A stretch of 64,000 bases of DNA from Streptomyces sp. R33. Lineage in GTDB: Bacteria > Actinomycetota > Actinomycetes > Streptomycetales > Streptomycetaceae. Made by a program: the position numbers and the translations under genes. The notes under the pieces are model-generated. The model saw only the letters and a program-made list of their open reading frames with translations, was not told the origin of the DNA and made no database searches. This document shows, one piece after another, positions 14,666 to 22,588 of the stretch. Each line of letters starts with the position of its first letter. Position 1 is the stretch's first letter. The stretch lies in NCBI RefSeq assembly GCF_041200175.1, contig NZ_CP165727.1, forward strand, positions 8,426,001 to 8,490,000, given 5' to 3'.

Positions 14666-17299
14666 TCAGTCGGTGTCGACCAGCCAGGAGCGGTTCCCGC
14701 CGTGTTCGAGTCGCAGCAGGAAATCCAGGACGCCGGCCAGGCCGACGTTGTAGGCGGCACTGACCTCGCGCAGCGTGTCGTCGGGGACCAGCAGCCGCCC
14801 CTCGCGCACGGTGGCGCGGGCGTGCAGGCAGGCGCCGGTCTGCGCCGCCCACGCGCGGTAGCGGCTCTCGCCGGTGGCGTCGGCTGCATCGAGCAGGAGT
14901 TCGCCGTTGCCGGCCGCCCCGTGGCAGGTGCTCGGACCCACCCGAGCGCGGTCGCGGTGGACGGCGTGCGCGGCCCGTTCTGCGTATTCGCGAAACCGGG
15001 CCTCGCCGGTGGCGCGCCACAGCCGGATCAGGAAGGTCCCGATGCCGGAGGCGCCGTGGCACCAGAAGTTCAGGGCGGTGCGTTCGCTCTCTCCAGGCCC
15101 CTTGGGCCAGTCGGCGGCCTCGCCGCTCACGCGGGCGGCCGCGCACAGGACGTGCCCGGCGCCGGTGGCTGCCTCGACGAGGTCGGCGCGGTCCAGGGCA
15201 CGGCCGGCGGCCAGCAGGAAGGCGGCCTTCCCGGCTGTGCCGTGCGCGAATCCGTACGGCAGGGACGCGAACGCCTCCCCGCGGCGGGCCCCACCGGCGC
15301 CGGTCAGGCGAAGGATCCGGTCCGCGCAGTGGGAGGCTCGCTCGGCGAAGCGGGTCTCGCCGGTGGCGTGCCACAGGTGCAGTTGTGCCAGGCCGGCCCC
15401 GGCAAGCCCATGGCAGACGTCGGGGTTGGTTCCGTCGAGCGGGATACGCAGCGCGTATCGGCTCGCCGAGTCGGACAGGGCGTCGTCGCCGAGCGTGCGG
15501 GCAGCGTCGTGCAGCGCCCAGACAGTGCCGGAGCGGCCGAAGTACAGCCCGGGCAGGACCCGCTCGGGTTGCGCCAGCCGGCGCTCGAGCCACCGGGCTG
15601 CGGCGCGCAGGGTGGGCTCGGCGCTGTGCTCGCCGCAGCGCACGGCACGGTCGAGGACGGACAGTACCCCGGCCGCGCCCAGTTGGACGGCGCACGGGTC
15701 GCCGGGGGGTGCCGAGCGGGGGCGTGGCCACAGGTGTTCGCCGCCTGGAGTGATGGTCGCGGCCAGGTGCGCCAGGCCGTCGTCGATGAGCCGCCTGCGG
15801 CTGTCGCGGGTCAGCGTGGGGCCGGCGGCCACGGGAGCGGCGACGCCGGGATCCTGGCGCAGGAAGGCGGCCGCGTCCTCGATCGTCCAGCGGGCTGGGA
15901 GGTCTGCGGTCAGGCCCAGGACGAGGGGGGCGAGGGCGCGCAGCGCGGGCGCGGCGGGGGCGGCGGTGGCCACGAGTGCCGCGACGCGCTCACCGGCGCC
16001 GCGCCGGTCGGGGGAATCCGCGGCGAGCTGGGGGATGAGACCGCTCGCCACGTGCAGGAGAGTGGCCCCCAGGCTGTAGCAGTCCACCGCCGGGCCGGGC
16101 GCGGGCGGCGATGCCCTGTCGTTGTGGTCGCGGTGGCCGAGGTACTCCGGTGCGGTGAACCCGGCGGTGCCCACCACGGGCGCGCGCTCGCCGAAGCGGA
16201 TCGCGCATTCCAGGTCGATCAGGACCGGCATGTCATCGGGGGTGACCATGACGTTGCCGGGTTTGAGGTCGCGCAGCACGAACCCGGCGGCGTGCGTCGC
16301 GGCGACCAGCCGGATGAGGCCGCGGGCGAGCTTGCAGGCCACGGCTGCCGGCATCGGAACGCCGTCGCGCGCCAGCCGCTCGGCACACCACCGCGCCAGG
16401 TTCGCTCCGGGGATCAGGTCCTGGACGAGGAAGACGTGCCCGCCGGCCTCGAACATCTCGCGCAGCGCCGGGGTGATGCCCTGCCGTGCGAGCCGCGCCA
16501 GGACGTCGCCCTCGTGCCGCAGCCAGTGCCGGGCGTCCCTGCCCGACGCGTCGGCGCCCACGTGCGGACGGGCCTCCTTGATCAGCACCTCTTCGCCGGT
16601 GTGCCCGTCCCGCGCCCGGTAGACGCCGCCGCGGTTGGAATGGCGAACGGCTTCCTCGACGCGGTAGCGGCCGGCCAGGACCACCGGCTCGCCGCGACGG
16701 CGCCCAGACCCGGCGGGCACGGGCGGCTCGAACGGCAGCGGCGCCCAGCTCGGGGGTGAGAACCACGGATTGCGCTCGTCCGCCACGAACGTCCCGTCCG
16801 GGGCCCGTAGCACGCCCTCGTACAGTCCCTCGTCATTGAGGCGGCGCGAGGACGCGAAGCCCCCGTAGCGGTAGTGGACGAGACTGCCGGGCCGGTACCG
16901 CCGATCGGAGAGGATCGCGGGCCCGGCCAGGCCGAGCGTGGCATCGTGCAGCAGTCCGGCGAGCGTGCGCAACTGCTCGTCGTCGCCCGGGTACGCGGTC
17001 AGGAACTTGCCCGACTGGCCACGCGGGGCCCGGGCGGAGGTGAGATCCGCGGTGACCTCGGGCGAGACCGCGAACTTGAAGGCGCACCCGTGGGAAACCA
17101 GGATCGGGGCCGCACACTCAAGAACGTGCGGCGAGGACGGCAAGGTCGCCGACAGATGCAGCTTCCAGCCCTGCTCCCGGCGCGTGTGATGCGGCGGGGT
17201 GACCATGCACCAGGTCTCGCCGTCGCGCACTGTCCACCCCGGGACGAGGGCCTGCGATAAGACGCTTTGAGTAATCCTCTGGTAGCTCACCGTCACCAT
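14666..17299 (-). CDS. lanL: Class IV-like lanthipeptide synthetase (lyase-kinase-cyclase)
   Basis: 877 residues from ATG 17299; the start is chosen because the upstream 27 codons look non-coding, though its ribosome site is weak. Residues 1-200 form the phosphoSer/Thr lyase-like domain. Residues ~205-480 form a Ser/Thr-kinase-like domain: GGVYRARDGHTGEEVLIKEA, FVLRDLKPGNVMVTPDD, LIDLECAIRF. Residues ~500-877 form a LanC-like cyclase: GLYFGRSGTVWALHDAAR, NPDVCHGLAGAGLAQLHL. Zinc-ligand motifs are kept (NFWCHGASGIGTFLIRLW and STCHGAAGNGELLLDAAD), which separates class IV (LanL) from class III. The enzyme would phosphorylate, eliminate and cyclise the Ser/Thr and Cys residues of the downstream peptide. 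First gene of the operon lanL-lanA-lanC. Confidence 0.88.
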   Translation of the reverse strand: MVTVSYQRITQSVLSQALVPGWTVRDGETWCMVTPPHHTRREQGWKLHLSATLPSSPHVLECAAPILVSHGCAFKFAVSPEVTADLTSARAPRGQSGKFLTAYPGDDEQLRTLAGLLHDATLGLAGPAILSDRRYRPGSLVHYRYGGFASSRRLNDEGLYEGVLRAPDGTFVADERNPWFSPPSWAPLPFEPPVPAGSGRRRGEPVVLAGRYRVEEAVRHSNRGGVYRARDGHTGEEVLIKEARPHVGADASGRDARHWLRHEGDVLARLARQGITPALREMFEAGGHVFLVQDLIPGANLARWCAERLARDGVPMPAAVACKLARGLIRLVAATHAAGFVLRDLKPGNVMVTPDDMPVLIDLECAIRFGERAPVVGTAGFTAPEYLGHRDHNDRASPPAPGPAVDCYSLGATLLHVASGLIPQLAADSPDRRGAGERVAALVATAAPAAPALRALAPLVLGLTADLPARWTIEDAAAFLRQDPGVAAPVAAGPTLTRDSRRRLIDDGLAHLAATITPGGEHLWPRPRSAPPGDPCAVQLGAAGVLSVLDRAVRCGEHSAEPTLRAAARWLERRLAQPERVLPGLYFGRSGTVWALHDAARTLGDDALSDSASRYALRIPLDGTNPDVCHGLAGAGLAQLHLWHATGETRFAERASHCADRILRLTGAGGARRGEAFASLPYGFAHGTAGKAAFLLAAGRALDRADLVEAATGAGHVLCAAARVSGEAADWPKGPGESERTALNFWCHGASGIGTFLIRLWRATGEARFREYAERAAHAVHRDRARVGPSTCHGAAGNGELLLDAADATGESRYRAWAAQTGACLHARATVREGRLLVPDDTLREVSAAYNVGLAGVLDFLLRLEHGGNRSWLVDTD

Positions 17300-17660
17300 C
17301 GGAGGGTATAGCCCAGTTGGAAAACGGCTACCCACCTGCGCAAGGCACACACACATGATCCACACGATGCGGTGAAACACCCTCCGACCGACCCGAACGA
17401 GCCTTCCGACTCTGTTAACGCCTTACCGCGCGCACGCCCGGCCAGGCCAACACCTCGTTCGACGTCGGTGCGGTCTGCGCCAAGGTGAACTGACGCCGAT
17501 AGCCGCTACCCGTCTGAGTGCCTCAGTTGGCCGAACTGGCCAACTGAGGCACTCAGACACACGTCTTGCGGCTGAGTGGCACGGTTGGCCAGCCCTGCGC
17601 GCGGTGCAGCGTCTGCGGACGTGGCGTATCCGTGACCGGCTCTGTCCGGTTAGGGCGGGT
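17300..17660 (+). other. Intergenic stretch with the tail of a lost gene
   Basis: Upstream of lanL and, divergently, of the small secreted gene at 17661. The plus strand from about 17430 reads RTPGQANTSFDVGAVCAKVN with a stop at 17491-17493. It looks like the end of a secreted protein whose body has been lost. Its hairpin follows at 17512-17558. No clear promoter consensus for lanL was identified. Confidence 0.5.
17512..17558 (+). terminator. Very strong orphan hairpin
   Basis: Perfect 21-bp inverted repeat: GTCTGAGTGCCTCAGTTGGCC (17512-17532) and its complement at 17538-17558, with loop GAACT. It sits 19 bases after the stop of the lost gene tail and is most simply its terminator. It also lies between two divergent genes, where it shields lanL from outside transcription. 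Confidence 0.6.
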
Positions 17661-18070
17661 ATGAAGATCCGTGTCGTGCTGGCGGGCGTCCTCGCCGCGG
17701 CCGCTCTGCCCCTGGCCCTGGCGGGCCACAGCACCGCCGCCCCCGCCCCTGCCGTCGCTCCCGCTCCGACCCCGGAGATCCGGGTAAAGACCGCGCAGGG
17801 CATGGATGCCTGTCCGGCCGTGCATCTGTGCCTCTACGAGCATGACCAGTACAACGCCTCGGGCCCGGCCCGCACCTGGCTGTTCGGCAACAACGGGGCC
17901 GCAAACTCCTCGAACTTCCCGCCCCCGTCGTCGCGGACGCCCTCGGCTACCACGACAAGACCACCAGCCGCCTCCTCAGAGAAAGCGGCGGGGCCTGGAG
18001 TCGATACGCCGCTGGCGAGCACAGCCGGTCACCAGCGGGCTGGGCTCCCAAGGGAACCCGCGACAGTTGA
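17661..18070 (+). pseudogene. Small secreted protein, I36-inhibitor-like, frameshifted
   Basis: Starts MKIRVVLAGVLAAAALPLAL, a good signal peptide, then an Ala/Pro linker and DACPAVHLCLYEHDQYNASG, which resembles peptidase-inhibitor I36-type domains (Cys-x-LCLYE). Near 17925 the frame slips. The sensible frame continues VVADALGYHDKTTSRLLRES and WSRYAAGEHSRSPAGWAPKG, ending TRDS at 18068-18070. As it stands the frame runs on to 18101 in low-complexity sequence. A related C-terminal end recurs at 20310-20427. Confidence 0.65.
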
Positions 18071-18097
18071 ATGCGAGAGCCCACCAGCCGGGGTGCC

Positions 18098-18127
18098 TTG
18101 ACAGGCAAAGTGATTAGCCGCCATATT
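18098..18127 (+). promoter_or_regulatory. Promoter of the marR gene, probably leaderless
   Basis: TTGACA (18098-18103) and CATATT (18122-18127) are spaced by 18 bases in a locally AT-rich patch. Transcription would begin about 7 bases later, at or next to the ATG at 18134, and no ribosome site is visible before that ATG. Confidence 0.5.
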
Positions 18128-18133
18128 ATGTGC

Positions 18134-18652
18134 ATGGCGAGGGATGAAATCGATGGCGAGGCACCCACGCTGGACCAGGCCAGACGGCAGGTCGAGCGCT
18201 ACGGTCTGGAGGTCGATCCGCAGGCGGTGCTGGTCGCCGTGCGGCTGATCTCGGCGGGCGCGAGGGTCGGCCGGGCGGCCGAGGTGCACTTTGCCAGGTT
18301 CGGCCTGTCGACGGGGCGCTACCGCCTGCTCGCCGACCTCGAAGACCACGGCGGGGAGAAATCCCCCTCGCGCCTTGCGGCCGACCTCGATGTCTCCAGG
18401 GCCACGGTCACCGGCCTGCTGGACGGCCTTGAGCGCGAGGGGCTGATCGCCCGCCGCCCGTCCACGGACGACGGCCGGGGCACGGTGGCCGTCCTGACCG
18501 CGCGCGGTGCGCAGCGCCTGCGTGACATGGCGTCCGAGCATTTCGGGCTGCTGGAGGCGATGGTGGGCGGGCTTTCCGTCGAGGAGCGTGCGGTGTTCCT
18601 GGATCTGCTCGCCCGCGTCGTGCGCGGCAGTGCGGCCCTGGCCGCTTACTGA
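18134..18652 (+). CDS. MarR-family transcriptional regulator
   Basis: 172 residues from ATG 18134 (MARDEIDGEAPTLDQARRQ); a second ATG two codons earlier is also possible. Winged-helix MarR features: FARFGLSTGRYRLLADLEDH, SPSRLAADLDVSRATVTGLL (recognition helix), LEREGLIARRPSTDDGRGTV (wing with D-R) and VAVLTARG. It is a homodimeric repressor type that usually responds to small aromatic ligands. It probably controls itself and the downstream membrane protein and NAD(P)H-binding genes. An AT-rich inverted repeat lies in front of the membrane gene. Intact. Confidence 0.92.
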   Translation: MARDEIDGEAPTLDQARRQVERYGLEVDPQAVLVAVRLISAGARVGRAAEVHFARFGLSTGRYRLLADLEDHGGEKSPSRLAADLDVSRATVTGLLDGLEREGLIARRPSTDDGRGTVAVLTARGAQRLRDMASEHFGLLEAMVGGLSVEERAVFLDLLARVVRGSAALAAY

Positions 18653-18671
18653 CCCGGATCTCAGTTGGCTT

Positions 18672-18700
18672 GGCCCCGCCCTTCGGGTAGGGCCCTTTTT
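18672..18700 (+). terminator. T-tailed terminator after marR
   Basis: GGCCCCGCCC TTCGGGTA GGGCC forms a GC-rich stem followed by CCTTTTT, a classical rho-independent pattern that is uncommon in this window. It starts about 20 bases after the marR stop. Confidence 0.6.
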
Positions 18701-18703
18701 GCG

Positions 18704-18732
18704 AGGCAATAGTTAGTTGCCTAATTAATTTG
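18704..18732 (+). promoter_or_regulatory. Probable MarR operator upstream of the membrane gene
   Basis: Inverted repeat AGGCAA (18704-18709) / TTGCCT (18717-18722), running into TAATTAATT. Strong AT content in a GC-rich genome and its position between marR and the next gene support an operator/promoter. The exact protein contacts are inference. Confidence 0.5.
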
Positions 18733-18800
18733 GCCGAGTAAGCCTGACGCTCCCCACCGCAACCTTTCGCTTCCCTCACGCGAACGAGAAAGAGGCCAAC

Positions 18801-19265
18801 GTGCCCGCAACGAAGGACAGAACCAGCCGAAACCGGGCAGCCTCCCGGCCGTTCACCCTGTGGCGCGAGGTACTGACCGCCTACGCCGCCCCTGGGCTGA
18901 TGGCCGGTACCGCCGGAGTCGTCACCGGGCAGCAGGACCTGGCCGTGGCCGCCTGCACCTCCATCGCCGGCACCTCCGCCGTGGTGGCGTTCCTGGTCGG
19001 CACCTGGCTGCGGCACGGCGGGCAGCCCCGACGGTGGACCACCACCACGCCGCGCGTCGCCCTGACCGCGGCACTCGTCATCACCGCCGTCGGCGCGGCG
19101 GCCCTGCTGGGATGGTTCACCGCCCAATGGCTACCCGCCCACACTCGGATCCCCGCCACCCCGTGGCTGGAGCGCCTGCGCATCGACCTGCCCGTATCCG
19201 CAGCCCTCGCCACCACCATCATCACCCTGCGCTGGCGCAGCACCACCACAGCATCCCCGATATAG
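18801..19265 (+). CDS. Small integral membrane protein, unknown function
   Basis: 154 residues from GTG 18801, with AGAGG 6 bases upstream. After a basic head (TKDRTSRNRAASRPF) come about four membrane helices: LTAYAAPGLMAGTAGVVTG, SIAGTSAVVAFLVGTWL, VALTAALVITAVGAAALLGW and LPVSAALATTIITL. A basic loop links helices 2 and 3. No transport motif was recognised. It is about 100 bases ahead of the NAD(P)H-binding gene in the same direction and behind a probable MarR operator, so the two are likely co-expressed and inducible. Confidence 0.75.
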   Translation: MPATKDRTSRNRAASRPFTLWREVLTAYAAPGLMAGTAGVVTGQQDLAVAACTSIAGTSAVVAFLVGTWLRHGGQPRRWTTTTPRVALTAALVITAVGAAALLGWFTAQWLPAHTRIPATPWLERLRIDLPVSAALATTIITLRWRSTTTASPI

Positions 19266-19368
19266 CCCACCCCTGTTCACCGGGCCCACCCGTCCCACGA
19301 GCCCAAGCCCGACCGGGCCCACCCCGGCAGCACCCGCCGCCGGGAAGTCACCCAGGAATGAGCACACG

Positions 19369-20235
19369 ATGATCGTTGTCATGGGAGCGACCGGAGCAAC
19401 CGGGAACGCCCTGCTCCACAGCCTCCTCACACTCGGCACACCCGTCCGCGCACTCACCCGCACCCCGCACAGGCCGATCCCCGGCATGACCGGCGCACAC
19501 CAACCGCCCGTCGAGGTCCAGTACGCCGACGCCACCGACCCCCACTCCCTGCGCACCGCCTTCAAGGGCGCCGGCCAGCTCTTCCTCGCCATGGCCAACA
19601 GCCCCGCACAGGTCGAACTCGAAACCCGCGTCATCGACATCGCCGCCCACGCGGGCATCGGACACATCGTCAAGATCTCCGCACCCGCCGCCGAACCCGA
19701 CTCCCCGGTCGCCATCTCCCGCGGACACCACGCCGTCGAGGAACACCTGCGCGCCAGCGGCCTCACCCATACCCTCTTGCGCCCCTACGCGTTCATGCAA
19801 AACCTCCTGCGCCTGGCCCCCACCGTCGCCCAGGGCATCATCCTCGGCACGACGGGCGACGCGCCCTGCAACTACATCGACTGCCGCGACATCGGCGACG
19901 TCGCCGCCGCTGCCCTCACCAGGCCCGACATCGCCGGCGACACCTACGCCCTGACCGGACCCGAAGCCGTCGCCTACCCCGAACTCGCCTCACGACTGAC
20001 CACCCTGACCGGCAACCAGATCCGCTACGTCAACCTCACCCCGGACGAACTGCGCGACAACCTCATCCACAACGCCCACATGCCCACCTGGCTCGCCGAC
20101 CACGTGACGGAGATCCAGCAACTCGCCATCGCCCGACCCGAAACCCCCACCACCACTGTCACCGACATCCTCGGCCGCCAGCCCCGCACCGTCGACGCCT
20201 TCCTGCACGAACACCACGCCCACTTCCGCCGATGA
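19369..20235 (+). CDS. NmrA/SDR-type NAD(P)H-binding protein
   Basis: 288 residues from MIVVMGATGATGNALLHSLL: the Gly-rich GATGATG nucleotide-binding loop is at the very N-terminus. Further features are VRALTRTPH, LAMANSPAQVELETRVIDI, GIGHIVKISAPAAEPDSPV and TLLRPYAFMQNLLRLAP. This is the atypical short-chain (NmrA/QOR2-like) pattern without a YxxxK active site. Such proteins act as redox sensors or quinone/NADPH reductases. Co-directional with the membrane gene and marR. Codon use is typical of Streptomyces, and the gene looks intact. Confidence 0.88.
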   Translation: MIVVMGATGATGNALLHSLLTLGTPVRALTRTPHRPIPGMTGAHQPPVEVQYADATDPHSLRTAFKGAGQLFLAMANSPAQVELETRVIDIAAHAGIGHIVKISAPAAEPDSPVAISRGHHAVEEHLRASGLTHTLLRPYAFMQNLLRLAPTVAQGIILGTTGDAPCNYIDCRDIGDVAAAALTRPDIAGDTYALTGPEAVAYPELASRLTTLTGNQIRYVNLTPDELRDNLIHNAHMPTWLADHVTEIQQLAIARPETPTTTVTDILGRQPRTVDAFLHEHHAHFRR

Positions 20236-20309
20236 GACGCCGCTCACGCCTGGCCACGAAACCGCGAACCGTCCCCCCCACACAAGGCAGGTGATCAGAC
20301 ATCGGCTCG

Positions 20310-20427
20310 GTGGTGGGCGAAGCGGGTGAATCTCCGCACGGCCGGGCGCACGTGGAGCCGATTCGCCGCTGGAGATCACACACGGTCACCATCCGGTTGG
20401 GATCAGCGGAGAACTGGTGACAGTTGA
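20310..20427 (+). pseudogene. C-terminal end of a second I36-like secreted protein
   Basis: Reads WSRFAAGDHTRSPSGWDQRR, then TGDS and a stop at 20425-20427. This aligns residue by residue with the end of the gene at 17661-18070 (WSRYAAGEHSRSPAGWAPKG TRDS). The DNA similarity continues past the stop (GACAGTTGAATACGAGAGCC). The remainder of the gene is missing. Confidence 0.75.
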
Positions 20428-20574
20428 ATACGAGAGCCCACCAGTATCGACCCCCTGTTCGTGGTCGATGTCCGTGACCGGACCAACGAGCCAGCCCCCA
20501 ACCGAGCCACCGCCTGGCCGTGATCGTTCTCACCGATAGCCACGGTTCCATTGATCCCCGAGGGTCTGTCAATC

Positions 20575-20990
20575 GAACGGTGTATCGAGGGCGGTTGGGG
20601 TTACTGACGGACTGCGGAGAGCCGGCCGTCGAAGGTGATGTCGAAGGCGTTCAGAGCGGTCTTCCAGCGCATGGTCCAGCGGGCCTGCCCCTTGCCCGTG
20701 GGGTCCAGGGACATGATCGCCATATAAACGCACTCCAGAGCGTCGGGAAGTGCCCACGGGCCTTGACCGCCCGCCGGATCCTGGCGTTACGGACTCGATC
20801 GCGTTGGTCGTGCAGACGATGCGGCGGATCTCGGTGTCGAACCGCAGGAACGGGGTGAACTCCTCCCAGGCGTTCTCCCAGAGCCTGACGATCGCCGGGT
20901 ACTTCTTGCCCCAGGCCTCGGCGAACTCGGCGAACCGCTCCAGGGCAGCCTCCTCTGTCGGGGCGGTGTATGGGAGTTCCTGTTCTTTCC
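20575..20990 (-). pseudogene. IS256-family transposase C-terminal fragment
   Basis: YTAPTEEAALERFAEFAEAW, FLRFDTEIRRIVCTTNAIES (the catalytic Glu), then in other frames NARIRRAVKARGHFPTLWSA and LDPTGKGQARWTMRWKTALN ending FDGRLSAVRQ. At least two frame changes and a missing N-terminus show it is dead. It borders the inversion joint at 21000-21104. Confidence 0.85.
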
Positions 20991-21009
20991 CCGCACTCCA
21001 GCGGGCAAG

Positions 21010-21104
21010 GCGGCACCCCGGCAGCACACTGATCATCTACCCAGGGGCCGGGCACGGCGGCGTCTTCCAACACGTCGACGAGTTCGTCGACGCCGTGAGG
21101 TCGA
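21010..21104 (+). pseudogene. Alpha/beta hydrolase C-terminal fragment (inverted part)
   Basis: The plus strand reads GSTLIIYPGAGHGGVFQHVD, then EFVDAV. This is the typical end of an alpha/beta hydrolase with the catalytic His in GAGHGG. It points opposite to the N-terminal part directly to its right, so the two pieces look like one gene broken by inversion and deletion. Confidence 0.65.
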
Positions 21105-21315
21105 GCGCGACGATGCGGCGGTCGCGGGCGAGCGCGTCGACAAATCGGGGATCCCACTCGTCGAGCGTGGCGCCCAGGTGAGTGAGCAGGACCAGCGGGA
21201 CGCCGTTCTCGGGGCCGAGGTCGCGGTATACGAGCGTGTTCGAACCTACGACGATGCGGCGGTTGGGCGCCGTGGCCCACGTGGTCGGGCGGGGACGGAC
21301 GTTGGACTCAGCCAC
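21104..21315 (-). pseudogene. Alpha/beta hydrolase N-terminal fragment
   Basis: Starts MAESNVRPRPTTWATAPNRR at 21315, overlapping the oxidoreductase stop by 8 bases. It continues VVGSNTLVYRDLGPENGVPL, LTHLGATLDEWDPRFVDALA and DRRIVALDLT, then breaks at about 21104, before the nucleophile. Translational coupling shows it was the gene after the oxidoreductase. Confidence 0.75.
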
Positions 21316-22333
21316 GGTTGGTCACCACCTTCGAGTCGGTGGTGACCAGGACCTTGCCGCGTGTGCCGCCGGCGAGCGCCTCGTCGAGAGCCCGCGGGGT
21401 CTGGTCGAACGGGAGCACCCGGTCGATGATCGGGCGCAGCACCCCGTCGTCGACCAGCACGGCGACCTGGCGCAGCGCGGCGCTATCAGGTGTGATGAAC
21501 AGGAAGCGGTAGGTGACCCCGAGCGCGCGTGCCCGGCGGCGAGTACGGGCACTCAGGGCCCGGATGGCGAGCCGGACGACGGGGTTGACGCCGACGCGCC
21601 GCGCGAAGGCCGGGTCGGGCGGGCCCGTGATGCCGATGACGGTGCCGCCGGGGCGCAGCACACCGAGGGAAGCCTGCAGCGTGGCTCCGCCCTGGGTGTC
21701 GAGGACGAGGTCGACGGGCGTGCCGGCGAGGCTCTGCGCGAGGTCGTCGTGGCGGTAGTCGATGACGATGTCGGCACCAAGCTCTCGGGCGGCTGCGATG
21801 TTCGCCGTCGAGACGGTGGTGGCGACGGTGCAGCCCAGGTGCTTGGCGAGCTGGATCGCGACCGATCCCACGCCACCGGTCCCGCCGTGGATGAGGACGG
21901 TCTGGCCCTTCTTCACCTTGCCCATCTCGACGAGGGCCTGCCAGGCCGTGAGCGCGACGACTGGAAGCCCCGCGGCCTCGACCAGGCTCACGGACTGGGG
22001 CACGGCTGCCATCGTGGCGGCGTCGACCGCGACGAACTCGGAGAAGGTGCCCGTGGCCGCCAAGTCGACATAGCCGTACACGTGGTCACCCACGGCGACG
22101 TCTCGTACCGCGGAGCCGGCCTCCACGACCTCGCCGGAGAGCTCACCGCCCATGACTTTGGGTAGCCGGAACGGGAAGATTGCCTTGAACTCGCCGGAGC
22201 GGAGCCGCTCGTCGGCATGGTTGACGCCCGACGCGACCATGCGCACGAGCACCTCATGGGGGGCGGGGACCGGTACGGGCATCTCGACCTCCCGCAAGGG
22301 GGAGCCGTACCTCTCGAGGACGAAGGCCTTCAC
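21308..22333 (-). CDS. NADP-dependent quinone oxidoreductase-type MDR protein
   Basis: 341 residues, MKAFVLERYGSPLREVEMPV, with GGAG 7-10 bases upstream. Medium-chain dehydrogenase/reductase without the structural or catalytic zinc cysteines, as in quinone reductases. Substrate domain: SGVNHADERLRSGEF and GGELSGEVVEAGSAV. Nucleotide domain: VLIHGGTGGVGSVAIQLAKH (AxxGxxG-type loop) and LGADIVIDYRHDDLAQSL. C-terminus: RALDEALAGGTRGKVLVTTD. It likely reduces quinones or enones with NADPH. Same strand as the SDR gene upstream (255-base gap) and coupled to the broken hydrolase downstream. Intact. Confidence 0.92.
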   Translation of the reverse strand: MKAFVLERYGSPLREVEMPVPVPAPHEVLVRMVASGVNHADERLRSGEFKAIFPFRLPKVMGGELSGEVVEAGSAVRDVAVGDHVYGYVDLAATGTFSEFVAVDAATMAAVPQSVSLVEAAGLPVVALTAWQALVEMGKVKKGQTVLIHGGTGGVGSVAIQLAKHLGCTVATTVSTANIAAARELGADIVIDYRHDDLAQSLAGTPVDLVLDTQGGATLQASLGVLRPGGTVIGITGPPDPAFARRVGVNPVVRLAIRALSARTRRRARALGVTYRFLFITPDSAALRQVAVLVDDGVLRPIIDRVLPFDQTPRALDEALAGGTRGKVLVTTDSKVVTNRG

Positions 22334-22588
22334 GGAGCACTCCTAGCAAAGCGTTTCTGGGGGCGGGTATCTCGGCGGCGGGCGCATCCCGAATGGCCGC
22401 CGTACTTTTTGAAATAGTTTGTGTTGTTCTGGCTGTGGCGCGGGCGCGTTGCGTCCTCAGCCGCGTTCACTCGTCAGGCGACCGGCACGGCTGGGGCGAT
22501 GACGCGGTCCTCGACGGCGCGGACGGCTACCAGTTCGGCGAGTCGGAGGGGGTGGGAAGGCGGCCGCGCCGGGGTGGAGGGGGGAGCG
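22334..22588. other. Spacer between the oxidoreductase and SDR genes
   Basis: Contains an AT-richer patch (ACTTTTTGAAATAGTTTGTG near 22404-22423) that could hold a promoter for the oxidoreductase. No gene is seen. Confidence 0.35.

Noticed and set aside
14528..16759. 743-codon plus-strand open frame
   Set aside because: Antisense to lanL; a typical GC-rich mirror frame rich in Gly/Ala without motifs.
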